From CALRBF01 sp964646465 (GTDB lineage Bacteria; Patescibacteriota; Minisyncoccia; SW-4-49-11), in contig CAZYEN010000038.1 of the NCBI GenBank assembly GCA_964646465.1, forward strand, positions 1 through 52,492: a stretch of 52,492 bases of DNA. The letters are read 5' to 3'. Position 1 is the first letter of the stretch. Every line of letters begins with the position of its first letter. This document shows positions 39,696 to 49,025 of this stretch, in pieces. Both the position numbers and the translations under genes were made by a program. Below the pieces are notes generated by a model. The model had not been told where the DNA came from, ran no database searches, and was given only the letters and a program-made list of their open reading frames with translations.

Positions 39696-41564
39696 ATGAG
39701 AAACTACTCAGGATTTACCTTACTAGAAGTATTATTATATGTAGTTATTGGAGGAGTTACTTTAGCTATAGCTGTATTCTCATTTGCACAACTAAATAGA
39801 TTATCGACCTCTTTTAAAGTAAACAATGAATTAAATCAAACTGGGAACTCCATTATTGAACAAGTCCAAAATATAGTAAATGAAGCTGACACTATTGTCA
39901 GTCCTAAATTAGGAGATAATTCTAATAATACTCTTGTATTAAGAAAAGGTAATACAGATACAACAATTACGCAGTCAGCCAATAATATAGTAGTATCCTA
40001 TAGTGATAGTACTCCATCCTTCAATCTCAATCCAACTGGAATATTAGCTGTAAATACACCATCACCCACTCTATCATTCGAACAAATTGACACTCAAGAG
40101 AATGAAAACAAAACCAATATATCTCAAGCTATAAAGCTCAAATTTACTCTCAGATATAATAAACCTGCCTTTAGTAGTTATGAATATGAGGCTGAGAAAG
40201 CTTTTGAAACTACTCTACAATTATCTAAAAAAACTGCTACTTTTGAGCCTATTCTTAATAAATATCCAACTGGAGCTAATGGAGTCGCTTATGGATTAAG
40301 AAAATTAGCAGGTTTTAATACTAATACAAATGTCTTGTCTTCTGCCTATAATGGACCTGCAATTAGAGTAAGACGAGATGCTGGATTAGACCAAAGTGAA
40401 ATGGATATAGGCTTTAATTCTAGAGGAGAATTAGACACAGTAGCTTTACAAAATTTTGTAGGTTATCAAAACCTTTTTAACTACTCCGAAGATATAACTA
40501 GTCCTGCTGGTGGATGGAATCTTACTAATATAACAACTATATCAGATAATACTATAGCCCCTGATGGGACTACTACCGCTGAAACTGTTAACCTTGATTT
40601 AAATAATACACGAAGATTTATCATCAAAGACACAAACTTAGTTAGTGGTACTATATATACAGATTCGTATTACGTCAAGGCCAATAATGGTTACAACTTT
40701 GTTCAGATAGCTACTAGTACTGGATTTACTATGGGTCCATATCAGAACTATAATTTAAGTAATGGGACATTAGGGAGTTCTTCTGGTATAAGTGAAGGGC
40801 AAGCTAATATACAATCTGTTGGAAATGGTTGGTATCGTATATCTCTCTCAGCTATGGCTAATACATCTGGTTCTGGTAGGATGGCTTTAGGTATTGTTAA
40901 TTCAGCTACCTCTGCAAGATTAGACAACCTTAATGTAGCTAATGCTACAGACTCTATATTTGTCTGGGGAGGTATGAGACATATTGGAAATATACTAAAG
41001 CCGTATCAAAAAACTAATATCAATGCTAATACCGGAGATGGGTATATAACAATTTGGTATGACCAATCTAGTAATACAAACAATGCTTTGCAGCCAAACA
41101 CATCAGCTCAGCCTAAAATTATAGATGGAGTGACAGGGATAGTATTAAAGAATAACAAGCCTTCCATTAAATTCGATGGTTCTAATGATCAATTAATAAG
41201 TACATCTTTTAATAATGCTAACAACTCTACCGCCTTCTTTATAGCTAGTAGACTAGCTAATAATCAATCTTTTATGGAACGGGCTACTAATTATGCTACT
41301 CTGGGAGCTACAGATTTATTTAATACATATTTTTTGAATAAATCTACCACAGATGCAACATATGGATCAGATACAAATAACTCTCTAAACCTATATACAG
41401 CAATTAGAAACTCCGCTATTAATAGTACTCTCAATATAGGATCTGGAAGTGAAGGGAATTTTTTAAACGGACATATATCTGAGTTAATTATATATGATGG
41501 AAATAAATTAGCTAATAAATTAGATATTGAGAATAATCTTTCAGATTATTCTGAGACTCCATAA
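39696..41564 (+). CDS. Pilin-like protein fused to virion-adhesin-like and lectin-like domains, copy 2
   Basis: The 622-residue protein begins MRNYSGFTLLEVLLYVVIGGVTLA, a PilW/PulJ-type minor pilin leader with the G^FTLLE site. Residues about 180-450 resemble modules of phage and surface adhesins: YGLRKLAGFN, AYNGPAIRVRR, MDIGFNSRGELDTVALQNF, a carbohydrate-binding-like middle (NGYNFVQIATSTGFTMG; GWYRISLSAMANTSG) and GYITIWYDQSSNTNNALQ. The C-terminus is a second lectin-like jellyroll (NKPSIKFDGSNDQLIST ... GNFLNGHISELIIYDGNKL). It likely sits at the pilus tip and binds a surface; the ligand is unknown. It is co-transcribed with the previous pilin (5-base gap). Confidence 0.72.
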   Translation: MRNYSGFTLLEVLLYVVIGGVTLAIAVFSFAQLNRLSTSFKVNNELNQTGNSIIEQVQNIVNEADTIVSPKLGDNSNNTLVLRKGNTDTTITQSANNIVVSYSDSTPSFNLNPTGILAVNTPSPTLSFEQIDTQENENKTNISQAIKLKFTLRYNKPAFSSYEYEAEKAFETTLQLSKKTATFEPILNKYPTGANGVAYGLRKLAGFNTNTNVLSSAYNGPAIRVRRDAGLDQSEMDIGFNSRGELDTVALQNFVGYQNLFNYSEDITSPAGGWNLTNITTISDNTIAPDGTTTAETVNLDLNNTRRFIIKDTNLVSGTIYTDSYYVKANNGYNFVQIATSTGFTMGPYQNYNLSNGTLGSSSGISEGQANIQSVGNGWYRISLSAMANTSGSGRMALGIVNSATSARLDNLNVANATDSIFVWGGMRHIGNILKPYQKTNINANTGDGYITIWYDQSSNTNNALQPNTSAQPKIIDGVTGIVLKNNKPSIKFDGSNDQLISTSFNNANNSTAFFIASRLANNQSFMERATNYATLGATDLFNTYFLNKSTTDATYGSDTNNSLNLYTAIRNSAINSTLNIGSGSEGNFLNGHISELIIYDGNKLANKLDIENNLSDYSETP

Positions 41565-41725
41565 TTTTATTTTGTAGATGTAAATTAATAATTTAAAAAA
41601 GGTGGCACGAATTATTACAAATAGCCGCACTTGCAAATTACAATTCAATATTCATACTTTATAATGATAAATATATCAAGCCATCGTCTTTCAGAATAGC
41701 CCTCCAAAATGTAGATAATAATTAA
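41565..41725. other. Intergenic gap between convergent lectin-pilin genes
   Basis: This 161-base gap lies between the stop of the + strand pilin at 41564 and the stop of the minus strand lectin-pilin at 41726. Apart from a weak hairpin (GTGGC near 41603 with GCCGC near 41625, one G-U pair) and an AT-rich background I see nothing: no clear terminator, ORF or repeat. Confidence 0.6.
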
Positions 41726-42929
41726 CTATAATCCAAACCTTACTTTAACAGCATTGAAGTTTTGTTGTATTTCAGCAGCAGTTAGAACTCTATTATATAC
41801 CTTTACATTATAGATAGTTGCATTTGAGGGGCCTTCAAATGGAGCCATACTTCTACCTAATTTTAAAGTTCTACTTGAAGGTATATCAAGTACATGTGTT
41901 ATATTAGTTGTATTTTCTAAATTTCCATTTACATAAATTTTTATAGAATCATTAGATTTAAAGGTTCCTACTACATGGTAAATGGTTCCATAAGTTGCAA
42001 CCGTAGAAGAGAATGCTGTTGCTTGTGGAATCCCTGAAGATGGAGTGCTACCTATATTAAAAATATTATTAGCTTGGCTAAAAACAATTTGAAATCCTTC
42101 ATTATTACCTGTTCTACTATTTCTTCTAAAAATTAAATACTGCCCCCCCCCAATTATTAGTTGATGTTGTTGTAATGCCATTAATCCTGACAAATAACTC
42201 AGCTGTAATTTCAGAGGAATTAGCTATATTTTGTTCTGAAATAACATCAACATAGTCATTTACACCATCAAAGTCTAACCCTCCTATATTATTAAAGATA
42301 CTATAACTAGGAGTGGACGGTGATGGTCCAAGTAGTCCATGATTATTATTTCCACTCAAATCTGTCCAAATTGTACCAGAAACTGGATAACTTGCTATAT
42401 TACCTGCATCAAAATGTAATACTAATCCATCATTTACAATAGAAGGTGCAATTGTATCAGATACTGGATCTGTGAGAGATTCTTTATCGATTACTCCTGA
42501 TTTATTGATTAAAAGTGATTTACTAAATTCTCCTCCATTCAAATTAAGTCTAATAAAATTATTTGTATAGTCTAATTCTCCAGTAATTGGTTTAAAGGCA
42601 ATGTCTAAAGTTTGATTAGAACTAATATTTATACTAGAGCTAATTTTTATAGTTTCTGAATACTTAGTAGCAGTACAAGTACCAGCTGCTATAGTATATG
42701 TTTTAGCAGTATTATCTATACAAACTCGCCATTGAGAGTTTTTGTATTGATTTTTGGATAATTGTTGGGCTCTTAATAACGCATTGTATAAAGATTCATG
42801 AGAGGATCCTAGATCATTACGAATTACTACACTAGATACTAAAGGAGTAGTTATAAGTAATAAAATTGATATTAAAACAATTACCAAAGTTATTTCTATC
42901 AATGTAAAGCCTTTGTATTTACTCTTCAT
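41726..42929 (-). pseudogene. Pilin-like protein fused to a lectin-like domain, copy 3: frame-interrupted at a G9 tract (phase-variable candidate)
   Basis: Two overlapping minus-strand frames make one protein. 42126-42929 (267 residues) begins with a GspH/FimT-like pilin leader (KYKGFTLIEITLVIVLISILL), then a middle domain and the first half of a LamG jellyroll (GLVLHFDAGNIASYPVSGTIWTDLSGNNNHG; GGLDFDGVNDYVDV), and stops at TAG just after Trp260. 41726-42193 carries the second half (IYHVVGTFKSNDSIKIYVNGNLENTT; LKLGRSMAPFEG; IYNVKVYNRVLTAAEIQQNF). The break lies exactly in nine G residues. With eight Gs the frame continues W-G-G-Q-Y-L into the second half, giving 400 residues; eleven Gs gives 401. 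So the gene is currently off, or on only after slippage, unless this is a sequencing error. It is first after pilC in the pilus operon. Confidence 0.8.
42143..42151 (-). repeat. G9 homopolymer tract inside the lectin-pilin gene
   Basis: Nine consecutive C on the + strand (G on the coding strand) interrupt an otherwise about 30% G+C gene. The position is codon 260 to 262 of the 5' frame and codon 15 to 17 of the 3' frame. Such runs are typical contingency loci that vary by slipped-strand mispairing. Confidence 0.9.
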
Positions 42930-42937
42930 ATTTTGAT

Positions 42938-44209
42938 TTAAGCTTGGAAATTACCAACTAAACTATAAATTGGAAGTAAAATAGCCACAGCTAGAAAAAC
43001 AACTCCCACCCAAACCACAATTAATAAAGCTGGTTCTAGTAGAACTGCTATATTCTTAGCAATTTGTTCTGATTCCTGCTCATATCTCTCTCCTAACTGC
43101 TCCAATACCTCTGGTAATTTACCTGATTCTTCCCCAGCTGTTATAATCTCTTGAACTGCAAAAGGAAGTAGAGAATTTGTTTTTTTCTTATTAATATCAA
43201 ATATATTATGAAAACTTTTACCACTTTGAATATAATTAGCTAAAAACTGAGTGTAATCTTTATACATATAGTAATCATGTATTTTTGATAGAGACAATAA
43301 TGATTTAGTAATTGGAATGCCTGAATTCAATAACATTGCAAGATTATAAGCAAATCTAGAAACTTCAGTCTTTACAATTAAATCATTGAATACAGGTAGA
43401 TGAAATAATAGCCATTGCCCAGATTTTCTTGTTATTGGGAATACAAAGAGTAACAATATAGAGGATGTTAATATTCCCAATATTAAAGGTATAATAATAT
43501 ACCAATAATTAGACATAAACTCTCCAATATTGATTAATATTCTTGTCATCACTGGTAACTTTACATTCATATTTGAAAAAACTTGTCCTATTCTAGGTAA
43601 GATAAATGTTGACACTCCTATACCTAGGACAATAACTAAAGTAAGTACAAATAATGGATAGAATAAAGCCGACCTTAGTTGTGCTCTACGTCTTTGATCT
43701 TTGTCTATTGATATAACAGTCCTTTTGATCTTATCGGCCAAATTACCTGACTCTTCACCAATTCTAATTAAGGATATCAAAAAGTCTGGTATAAAGTTGT
43801 GATCTTGCATTGTTTGTGACAAGCTACTACCACTTTCAACACTACTTAACATTGAGTTAAGTGCTTTTTTTAAAGATGGATCTTGAGTATTTTTATATAG
43901 TATCCTCAAGGAGGTATTGACCCCCATACCAGATCCTACCAATAAGGCTAGGTTATCTAAAAAGGTTTTTTTTGCTTTATTTACTTTACTGCTGCCTCGT
44001 TTAACTTTAGTACGAACTGGGGTTTGATTTTGCAGTGATTGCTTTTCATATAACTGTTCGATTTCAGTAAACACTGATTTATTATCAGGATCTATATTGG
44101 CATCAGTGTCTTGATTTATAGGTATATAATTAGAGCTAACAACTTGATCTGCTACTGTATTGAAATCATTAATCTCGTTATTAGATGTATTGTTTTTCTT
44201 AAACAACAT
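42938..44209 (-). CDS. pilC: Type IV pilus inner-membrane platform protein
   Basis: The 423-residue protein has the tandem T2SSF domain structure: an N-terminal extension of about 80 residues, first repeat (LDNLALLVGSGMGVNTSLRILYKN ... IRIGEESGNLADKI), and second (NLAMLLNSGIPITKSLLSL ... ITAGEESGKLPEVLEQLGERYEQE), with membrane helices around 165-195, 230-255 and at the C-terminus. PilC connects the ATPase PilB to the growing pilus. It is 5 bases after pilB and 8 bases before the third lectin-pilin frame. Confidence 0.93.
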   Translation of the reverse strand: MLFKKNNTSNNEINDFNTVADQVVSSNYIPINQDTDANIDPDNKSVFTEIEQLYEKQSLQNQTPVRTKVKRGSSKVNKAKKTFLDNLALLVGSGMGVNTSLRILYKNTQDPSLKKALNSMLSSVESGSSLSQTMQDHNFIPDFLISLIRIGEESGNLADKIKRTVISIDKDQRRRAQLRSALFYPLFVLTLVIVLGIGVSTFILPRIGQVFSNMNVKLPVMTRILINIGEFMSNYWYIIIPLILGILTSSILLLFVFPITRKSGQWLLFHLPVFNDLIVKTEVSRFAYNLAMLLNSGIPITKSLLSLSKIHDYYMYKDYTQFLANYIQSGKSFHNIFDINKKKTNSLLPFAVQEIITAGEESGKLPEVLEQLGERYEQESEQIAKNIAVLLEPALLIVVWVGVVFLAVAILLPIYSLVGNFQA

Positions 44210-44214
44210 ATATT

Positions 44215-45948
44215 TTAATTATATTCCTCTGGTATTTGAGCAACTCTCATAACCTCATCTAAAGTAGTAACTCCTATTTTTACTTTTTCTATCCCGTCTT
44301 CAAATAAGGATATAGATCCCTGTTTACGCGCTACCTTAGCTATTATGTCAGAAGTAGGTTTATGCAAAACTAGCTCTCTTAATTCTTCTGACATTTCTAT
44401 AAGTTGATAAATACCACTTCGTCCCTTATAGCCTGTAAACCCACAGTTTGAGCAACCCTTACCCCTATATAGTGTCAATGTTTCTTCTGTAAAAAATCTG
44501 TCTAAAGATTCACCTACTGTTTCTTCTAACTCTACTCTATTTACTGTATATGTATATACACATGCAGGACATATTTTACGAACTAATCTCTGAGCTACGA
44601 TTAACTGTAAAGTAGTAGATAATAGAAATGGGTCAATGTCCATATTAAGTAATCTTGGTAATGTACTTTCTCCGTCATTGGCATGAACGGTTGAAAATAA
44701 CAAATGTCCAGTTAAAGCTGCATTAATTGCAATTTGAGCTGTTTCATCGTCTCTTATTTCTCCTACTAGAATTATATTAGGATCTTGTCTTAAAATGGAT
44801 CTCAAACCACGAGCAAAGGACAAGTCTGTTTCTTTATTCACTTGTATATGATTAACTCCTTCAATTTTATATTCCACAGGATCTTCAATAGTAGTTATAT
44901 TTCTACCTTCGTCATTAACTGTCTTCAATATAGAATAAAGTGTTGTAGACTTTCCCGAACCGGTAGGTCCCGTAACCAATACCATACCAAATGGTTTTTG
45001 AGATGCCTTTCTTAATGTTTTGATATTTCTTTCATTTAATCCTAATGTATCTAAAGTTATATTAGATAATGTATTTGTCAAAACTCTAAGTGCAATTTTT
45101 TCTCCATACACAGTTGGTAAAATGGAAACACGAACATCTGTGACAGAGTTATTTTTTTGGAAACGAATCGCTCCATCCTGAGGAATAAAATGTTCATCTG
45201 TTCTTAGTTGAGAATTAACTTTAATTAAATTAAGTATATTTTCATAATATGAAAATGGGATAGTACCGACTTCTTGCAACATACCATCTACCCTAAATCT
45301 AATCCTAACACTTTTATTATACTGTGGTTCAAAATGTATATCTGAGACTCTTTCTTCCAAAGCTTCCTCTATAATTTCTTCTACAATTTCTGGAGCAACT
45401 GTATCAAATTTGTTCATTATAGATATAAATCTAGACGATAATGGAGCCTTATAATTTAATAAAGATTTATCTATATCTTGAGTCAAAGAGTACCCAAACT
45501 CTATATGCTTTTGAAATAGTTTAGTAAGCTCTTGTTCTAAATCTTTTTCTTCTATAATCTCTTTTTTCCCACCAATGAATCCAGTTTTCTCTTCTCTTTT
45601 AATAATCAACTTAGCAGTACCTTGCAAAACAACTGGGTTATCTGATGAAATTTGTATTTTATCAGATAAATCTTTAAAATAGACTAATCTTAACTCACGA
45701 GCTACAGACTCTGGTATTTTTATAACATCATCTTTAGATGGAATGAAAGTATTTAAATCAAAGTAAGGTACACCCCAACTCTCTGCTAAAGCCTGACCTA
45801 TAATATCATAGGTAATGAGATTATTTTGAACTAAATAATCTATAGCAATAGCAGGATCATTATTAGTGCTAGAGAGTGCTAATTTACAATCATCTAATGT
45901 TATATATTGTGTGTTTACTAATAAATCTAATATTTGTTTTGGCTCCAT
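44215..45948 (-). CDS. pilB: Type IV pilus assembly ATPase
   Basis: The 577-residue protein has the N-terminal MshEN-like domain (LDLLVNTQYITLDDCKLALSS), the ATPase core with Walker A GPTGSGKST (327-335), the Asp box (TTIEDPVEYKI), Walker B (DPNIILVGEIRDDETAQIAINAALTGH) and the zinc-binding tetracysteine motif (CPACVYTY ... CSNCGFTGYKGRSG). It powers pilus extension at the cytoplasmic membrane. No retraction ATPase PilT is in the window. It has its own extended -10 promoter and heads pilB-pilC-lectin-pilin. Confidence 0.96.
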   Translation of the reverse strand: MEPKQILDLLVNTQYITLDDCKLALSSTNNDPAIAIDYLVQNNLITYDIIGQALAESWGVPYFDLNTFIPSKDDVIKIPESVARELRLVYFKDLSDKIQISSDNPVVLQGTAKLIIKREEKTGFIGGKKEIIEEKDLEQELTKLFQKHIEFGYSLTQDIDKSLLNYKAPLSSRFISIMNKFDTVAPEIVEEIIEEALEERVSDIHFEPQYNKSVRIRFRVDGMLQEVGTIPFSYYENILNLIKVNSQLRTDEHFIPQDGAIRFQKNNSVTDVRVSILPTVYGEKIALRVLTNTLSNITLDTLGLNERNIKTLRKASQKPFGMVLVTGPTGSGKSTTLYSILKTVNDEGRNITTIEDPVEYKIEGVNHIQVNKETDLSFARGLRSILRQDPNIILVGEIRDDETAQIAINAALTGHLLFSTVHANDGESTLPRLLNMDIDPFLLSTTLQLIVAQRLVRKICPACVYTYTVNRVELEETVGESLDRFFTEETLTLYRGKGCSNCGFTGYKGRSGIYQLIEMSEELRELVLHKPTSDIIAKVARKQGSISLFEDGIEKVKIGVTTLDEVMRVAQIPEEYN

Positions 45949-45975
45949 AATATATTTTTTAATTTTATTATTCTA

Positions 45976-45984
45976 ATTATATCA
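45976..45984 (-). promoter_or_regulatory. Extended -10 promoter of pilB
   Basis: On the minus strand TGATATAAT lies about 28 bases before the pilB ATG. TTTTATGATATAATTA is identical to the + strand lectin-pilin promoter at 38576-38584. Confidence 0.6.
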
Positions 45985-45995
45985 TAAAATATAAT

Positions 45996-46361
45996 TTATG
46001 TCATTAGAATTTGTTTTACAGATTCAGCTAATTGACTAATTGAAACTTCTGATTTAACATAATATGCTGATATACCTAACTTTTCTACACGAACTCTATC
46101 TTCATGTTGTCCTAAATTAGTCATAATAATAACTTTAGTTGACTGACTTTTTTTTCTAATAGACTCTAATATTGTAAACCCATCAGCTCCTGGTAATATT
46201 AAGTCCAATAAAATACAGTCAAAGTCTTCTTTATTTATGATGTCCAAAGCTAAACTACCATCATTAAGTAAAGTAGTATCTATACCAATTTGTTTTAATT
46301 TTAAATCTAAAACTCTAGCTATAGCTGGCTCATCTTCTACAATTAAAACTTTATATGACAT
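45996..46361 (-). CDS. Response regulator (receiver domain only)
   Basis: The 121-residue protein is a CheY-like receiver: Glu9/Asp10 (LIVEDEPAI), phosphoacceptor Asp53 (CILLDLILPGADGF), Thr81 (VIIMTNL) and Lys103 (YYVKSE). There is no output domain, so it acts by protein-protein contact, as CheY-like regulators do. It follows the histidine kinase with a 28-base gap that contains an extended -10 and precedes pilB by 47 bases; it may signal directly to PilB or PilC. Confidence 0.92.
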   Translation of the reverse strand: MSYKVLIVEDEPAIARVLDLKLKQIGIDTTLLNDGSLALDIINKEDFDCILLDLILPGADGFTILESIRKKSQSTKVIIMTNLGQHEDRVRVEKLGISAYYVKSEVSISQLAESVKQILMT

Positions 46362-46383
46362 GATTTTGAATATATTTATATTT

Positions 46384-46392
46384 ATAATATCA
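46384..46392 (-). promoter_or_regulatory. Possible extended -10 promoter of the response regulator
   Basis: On the minus strand TGATATTAT lies about 23 bases before the response regulator ATG, overlapping the kinase stop codon. It would give the regulator its own transcript; the motif recurs at other starts in the window. Confidence 0.4.
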
Positions 46393-47988
46393 TATCTGAC
46401 TTTTTATAGCAATTGGCAATTCCAAATAGAAGGTAGTGCCTTGATTTTCTTTTGATTCAAACCAAACCGCACCATTCATCAATTCAATTAATTTTTTCAC
46501 TACATAGAGTCCAAGTCCATTACCATCAGGCTGGCAATTTTTAGCATTATCTGCTCTAAACAATCTACCGAAAATTTGTGATTGTTGTGATTCTGGGATG
46601 CCTATTCCTGTGTCTGAAATTATTATAATTAATTTATCCATATCTGGGATAGAATCAATTTTTAATCTCACTTTACCATTTTTATTGCTATATTTAATAC
46701 TATTATGTAATATATTTAAAAATATTACATCTAAATATATTGGATCATTCTTGATTGACTGTGTAAAAAGTATATCTGTTTCAAACGTTAAATTTTTTAA
46801 ATCAATTTCTGATTGTAATGTCTTTAATAATGATTCTATGTATTTGATTAAATCTATTTCCTGAATACTAAATTGAATTTTTCCTAAATCAATTCTAGAC
46901 AGATTTAATAATGAGTTTACTAACTTTTCCATTCTAGTCCCTTCCTTATATATATCATTAGCTGCAATACGAACTTCGTTATCAATAGAATTATTGGACA
47001 AAATGATTTCTGAATTCCATTTAATAGAGGTTATAGGAGTTCTCAACTGATGAGATGCAAGTGATACAAACTCTTTCTGAGCTCTCTCTGTTGTACGTTC
47101 TTGAGTAGTATCCCGAAGTATATATACAGAACCCAATATATCATTACCTGATATTATAGGGTTTGATGTGTTTTCTAAAATTATATTTTTTTTCTTATTA
47201 TTGGATATATAATTAACAATGCTTGTATATCTATTTTTAGAATTAATTAAAGATAAATCTTGATCATATAAAACAGATTTATCCTCATTTAATTGAATTT
47301 CTGGTAAAACATTATATATAAATTTACCAAGTATGTCATTAACTCTTAAATCTAAAATGTTTTCTAATTCTCTATTGACTAGAAATATATTTCCGTCTTT
47401 ACTTGTCACTACAAGTCCATTGGGAATCGAATCAATAATAGCATTTGTTTTAGCCTTTTCTAATTCTAATAATTTTTGTTGACCTTCTAGCTGTTGCACT
47501 AAGTTAGCCAATTCTTGTTTAGAGTTAGCCAATTCTTGATTTTGCTTCATTAACTCACTTAGTTTATTTATATAACTCTCAGTATTTAAAGATAAGTTAA
47601 TTTTATTAGTTAATGAAGATCTATTGAGCTGAGATAATGAGTTGTTAACAAATTCATTCAAATATATCACCTGTGCTTTATCTATTGAATCTTTATTCAC
47701 TAAATTAGACACTGTTTCTGAAATAATATTTAATGTTTCATAAACTGGCTTAATTATACCCATATATAATGTATAAGAAAAGAACCAACCTATTACAAAT
47801 AACAATATCACTATACCTATTAATAAATGCGTAACAGTATCTGTGTATATTATATCTATACCCCAAGCATACTGCAAATAAGTTAATCCTATAATAATAA
47901 TATACAGGATACTAGTAAACAACAATACTAATGCAGTAAACACACGAAACATTACCGATTTAATTAGTGGATTAACTGTATTATTCAT
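46390..47988 (-). CDS. Membrane sensor histidine kinase with PAS domain
   Basis: The 532-residue protein has two transmembrane helices (about 16-38 and 53-77), a linker and coiled coil (residues 140-180, heptad-like), a PAS domain (about 180-295; IIDSIPNGLVVTSKDGNIFLVNRELE), HisKA with H313 (SLASHQLRTPITSIKWN), and the HATPase_c N box (NILHNSIKYS), G1 (DTGIGIPESQ) and G2 (GNGLGLYVV). The periplasmic segment between the helices is only about 15 residues, so the signal is probably sensed in the membrane or by PAS. The partner is likely the receiver at 45996-46361. Confidence 0.93.
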   Translation of the reverse strand: MNNTVNPLIKSVMFRVFTALVLLFTSILYIIIIGLTYLQYAWGIDIIYTDTVTHLLIGIVILLFVIGWFFSYTLYMGIIKPVYETLNIISETVSNLVNKDSIDKAQVIYLNEFVNNSLSQLNRSSLTNKINLSLNTESYINKLSELMKQNQELANSKQELANLVQQLEGQQKLLELEKAKTNAIIDSIPNGLVVTSKDGNIFLVNRELENILDLRVNDILGKFIYNVLPEIQLNEDKSVLYDQDLSLINSKNRYTSIVNYISNNKKKNIILENTSNPIISGNDILGSVYILRDTTQERTTERAQKEFVSLASHQLRTPITSIKWNSEIILSNNSIDNEVRIAANDIYKEGTRMEKLVNSLLNLSRIDLGKIQFSIQEIDLIKYIESLLKTLQSEIDLKNLTFETDILFTQSIKNDPIYLDVIFLNILHNSIKYSNKNGKVRLKIDSIPDMDKLIIIISDTGIGIPESQQSQIFGRLFRADNAKNCQPDGNGLGLYVVKKLIELMNGAVWFESKENQGTTFYLELPIAIKSQI

Positions 47989-47996
47989 AATTTTGA

Positions 47997-48431
47997 TTAT
48001 TCTAAAGTATTAATTGTATTTCCATTTTCAGCTAAAGGAGCTGAAACTATTACCCTGCCCTGAATATTTACATATATAGTATAGCCAGTAATATCTTCTC
48101 CTAATTGCTGAGGATCTACAGGAATTTCACCAAAAGCAATGTATGACTCTAAATCCGTACTAATATCTACTTTATTTGTATCAACAGCACACCCTGGTTG
48201 ACATATATCTTTTTCTGTTGTATCTATACCTGCTGGTAAATTTCCAGCATTCATATCCCTATATTGATTTATTGATGTATAAATAGTCATTACATCAACT
48301 TGCCTTTGAGAATTATTAACATCTGCAATTTGTTGTCCCGGATTAATAACTCTAATTAAACTTGTTATTAATATACTAATTAAAGTTATTACTAATAATA
48401 TTTCTAATAATGTAAAGGCTTTTTTATTCAT
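47997..48431 (-). CDS. Type IV pilin-like protein, kinase-operon copy
   Basis: The 144-residue prepilin has the leader MNKKA^FTLLE (Ala rather than Gly before the cleavage site) and a helix, then a globular part with DVNNSQRQVDVMTIYTSINQYRD and a C-terminal GYTIYVNIQGRVIVSAPLAENG. The spine parallels the two major pilins (VDV..I, D-P-x-x, GYTI, R-V-x-V-S-A-P), and a cysteine pair (ICQPGC) is present. A reading frame opens at 48458 but overlaps the upstream pilin; the ATG at 48431, right after that gene's stop at 48433, is the better start. A minor pilin is likely. Confidence 0.82.
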   Translation of the reverse strand: MNKKAFTLLEILLVITLISILITSLIRVINPGQQIADVNNSQRQVDVMTIYTSINQYRDMNAGNLPAGIDTTEKDICQPGCAVDTNKVDISTDLESYIAFGEIPVDPQQLGEDITGYTIYVNIQGRVIVSAPLAENGNTINTLE

Positions 48432-48432
48432 A

Positions 48433-48996
48433 TTATGGTGTTTGTACTTTAAGATCATTATCTTTTATATCTCCAAGATTATCATCAACTAATCTATAAT
48501 TAGCACTCTCAGAGCTCACTCCTGTTGGATTTTTAGACATATTAATCAATGTCTCAGATAATTCTATCCCAGCAGTATCACCTTCTGGATTAATTTGATA
48601 CTCTACCGTCACCGTTACCAATTTAGCTCCTGGGGTAGCATCGTTCTCAATTTTCACTCTACGAGTACGGACTGGATTATCTAATTTATCTTGTCCTGTA
48701 TTGGGAGAAAAAATAAGATTCCATTCACCATTTTCAAATGATAGACCAAACTCTGTTCCACTAGGATTATTATTAAGATCATTTGTATTAATTAATAAAG
48801 AATAATCTCTATCTCTAATTGATTTTAGTGCTATAATCCCTTCTTGAGCCATTGATAAAGCTTGACTTTGCGCAATACTAGATTGGTTATTTCGCTGTGC
48901 TATAAGCATAGATCCAACTATGCCAGCTATAGCTAATGCTAAAATTGAACCTGCTAGTAGAACTTCTATAATACTATAACCTTTTTTGTATGCCAT
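48433..48996 (-). CDS. PilV-like minor pilin
   Basis: The 187-residue protein begins with a class III-type leader MAYKKG^YSIIEVLLAGSILALAIAG (PilV/GspI type), then RNNQSSIAQSQALSMAQEGIIALKSIRDRDYS, a pattern typical of PilV in CPR clusters where Cys/Ala replace the usual CTxG loop. It lacks a lectin domain. It heads the run pilV-pilin-kinase-regulator and follows a TGATATTAT promoter at 49026-49034. Confidence 0.82.
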   Translation of the reverse strand: MAYKKGYSIIEVLLAGSILALAIAGIVGSMLIAQRNNQSSIAQSQALSMAQEGIIALKSIRDRDYSLLINTNDLNNNPSGTEFGLSFENGEWNLIFSPNTGQDKLDNPVRTRRVKIENDATPGAKLVTVTVEYQINPEGDTAGIELSETLINMSKNPTGVSSESANYRLVDDNLGDIKDNDLKVQTP

Positions 48997-49025
48997 ATTT
49001 ATTTTATAACGTATTTATTGAATAT

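Noticed and set aside
41600..41640. GGTGGCACG resembling a T-box antiterminator motif in the 41565-41725 gap
   Set aside because: No specifier hairpin, no aminoacyl-tRNA-linked gene downstream on that strand and no terminator follow; convergent genes flank it.
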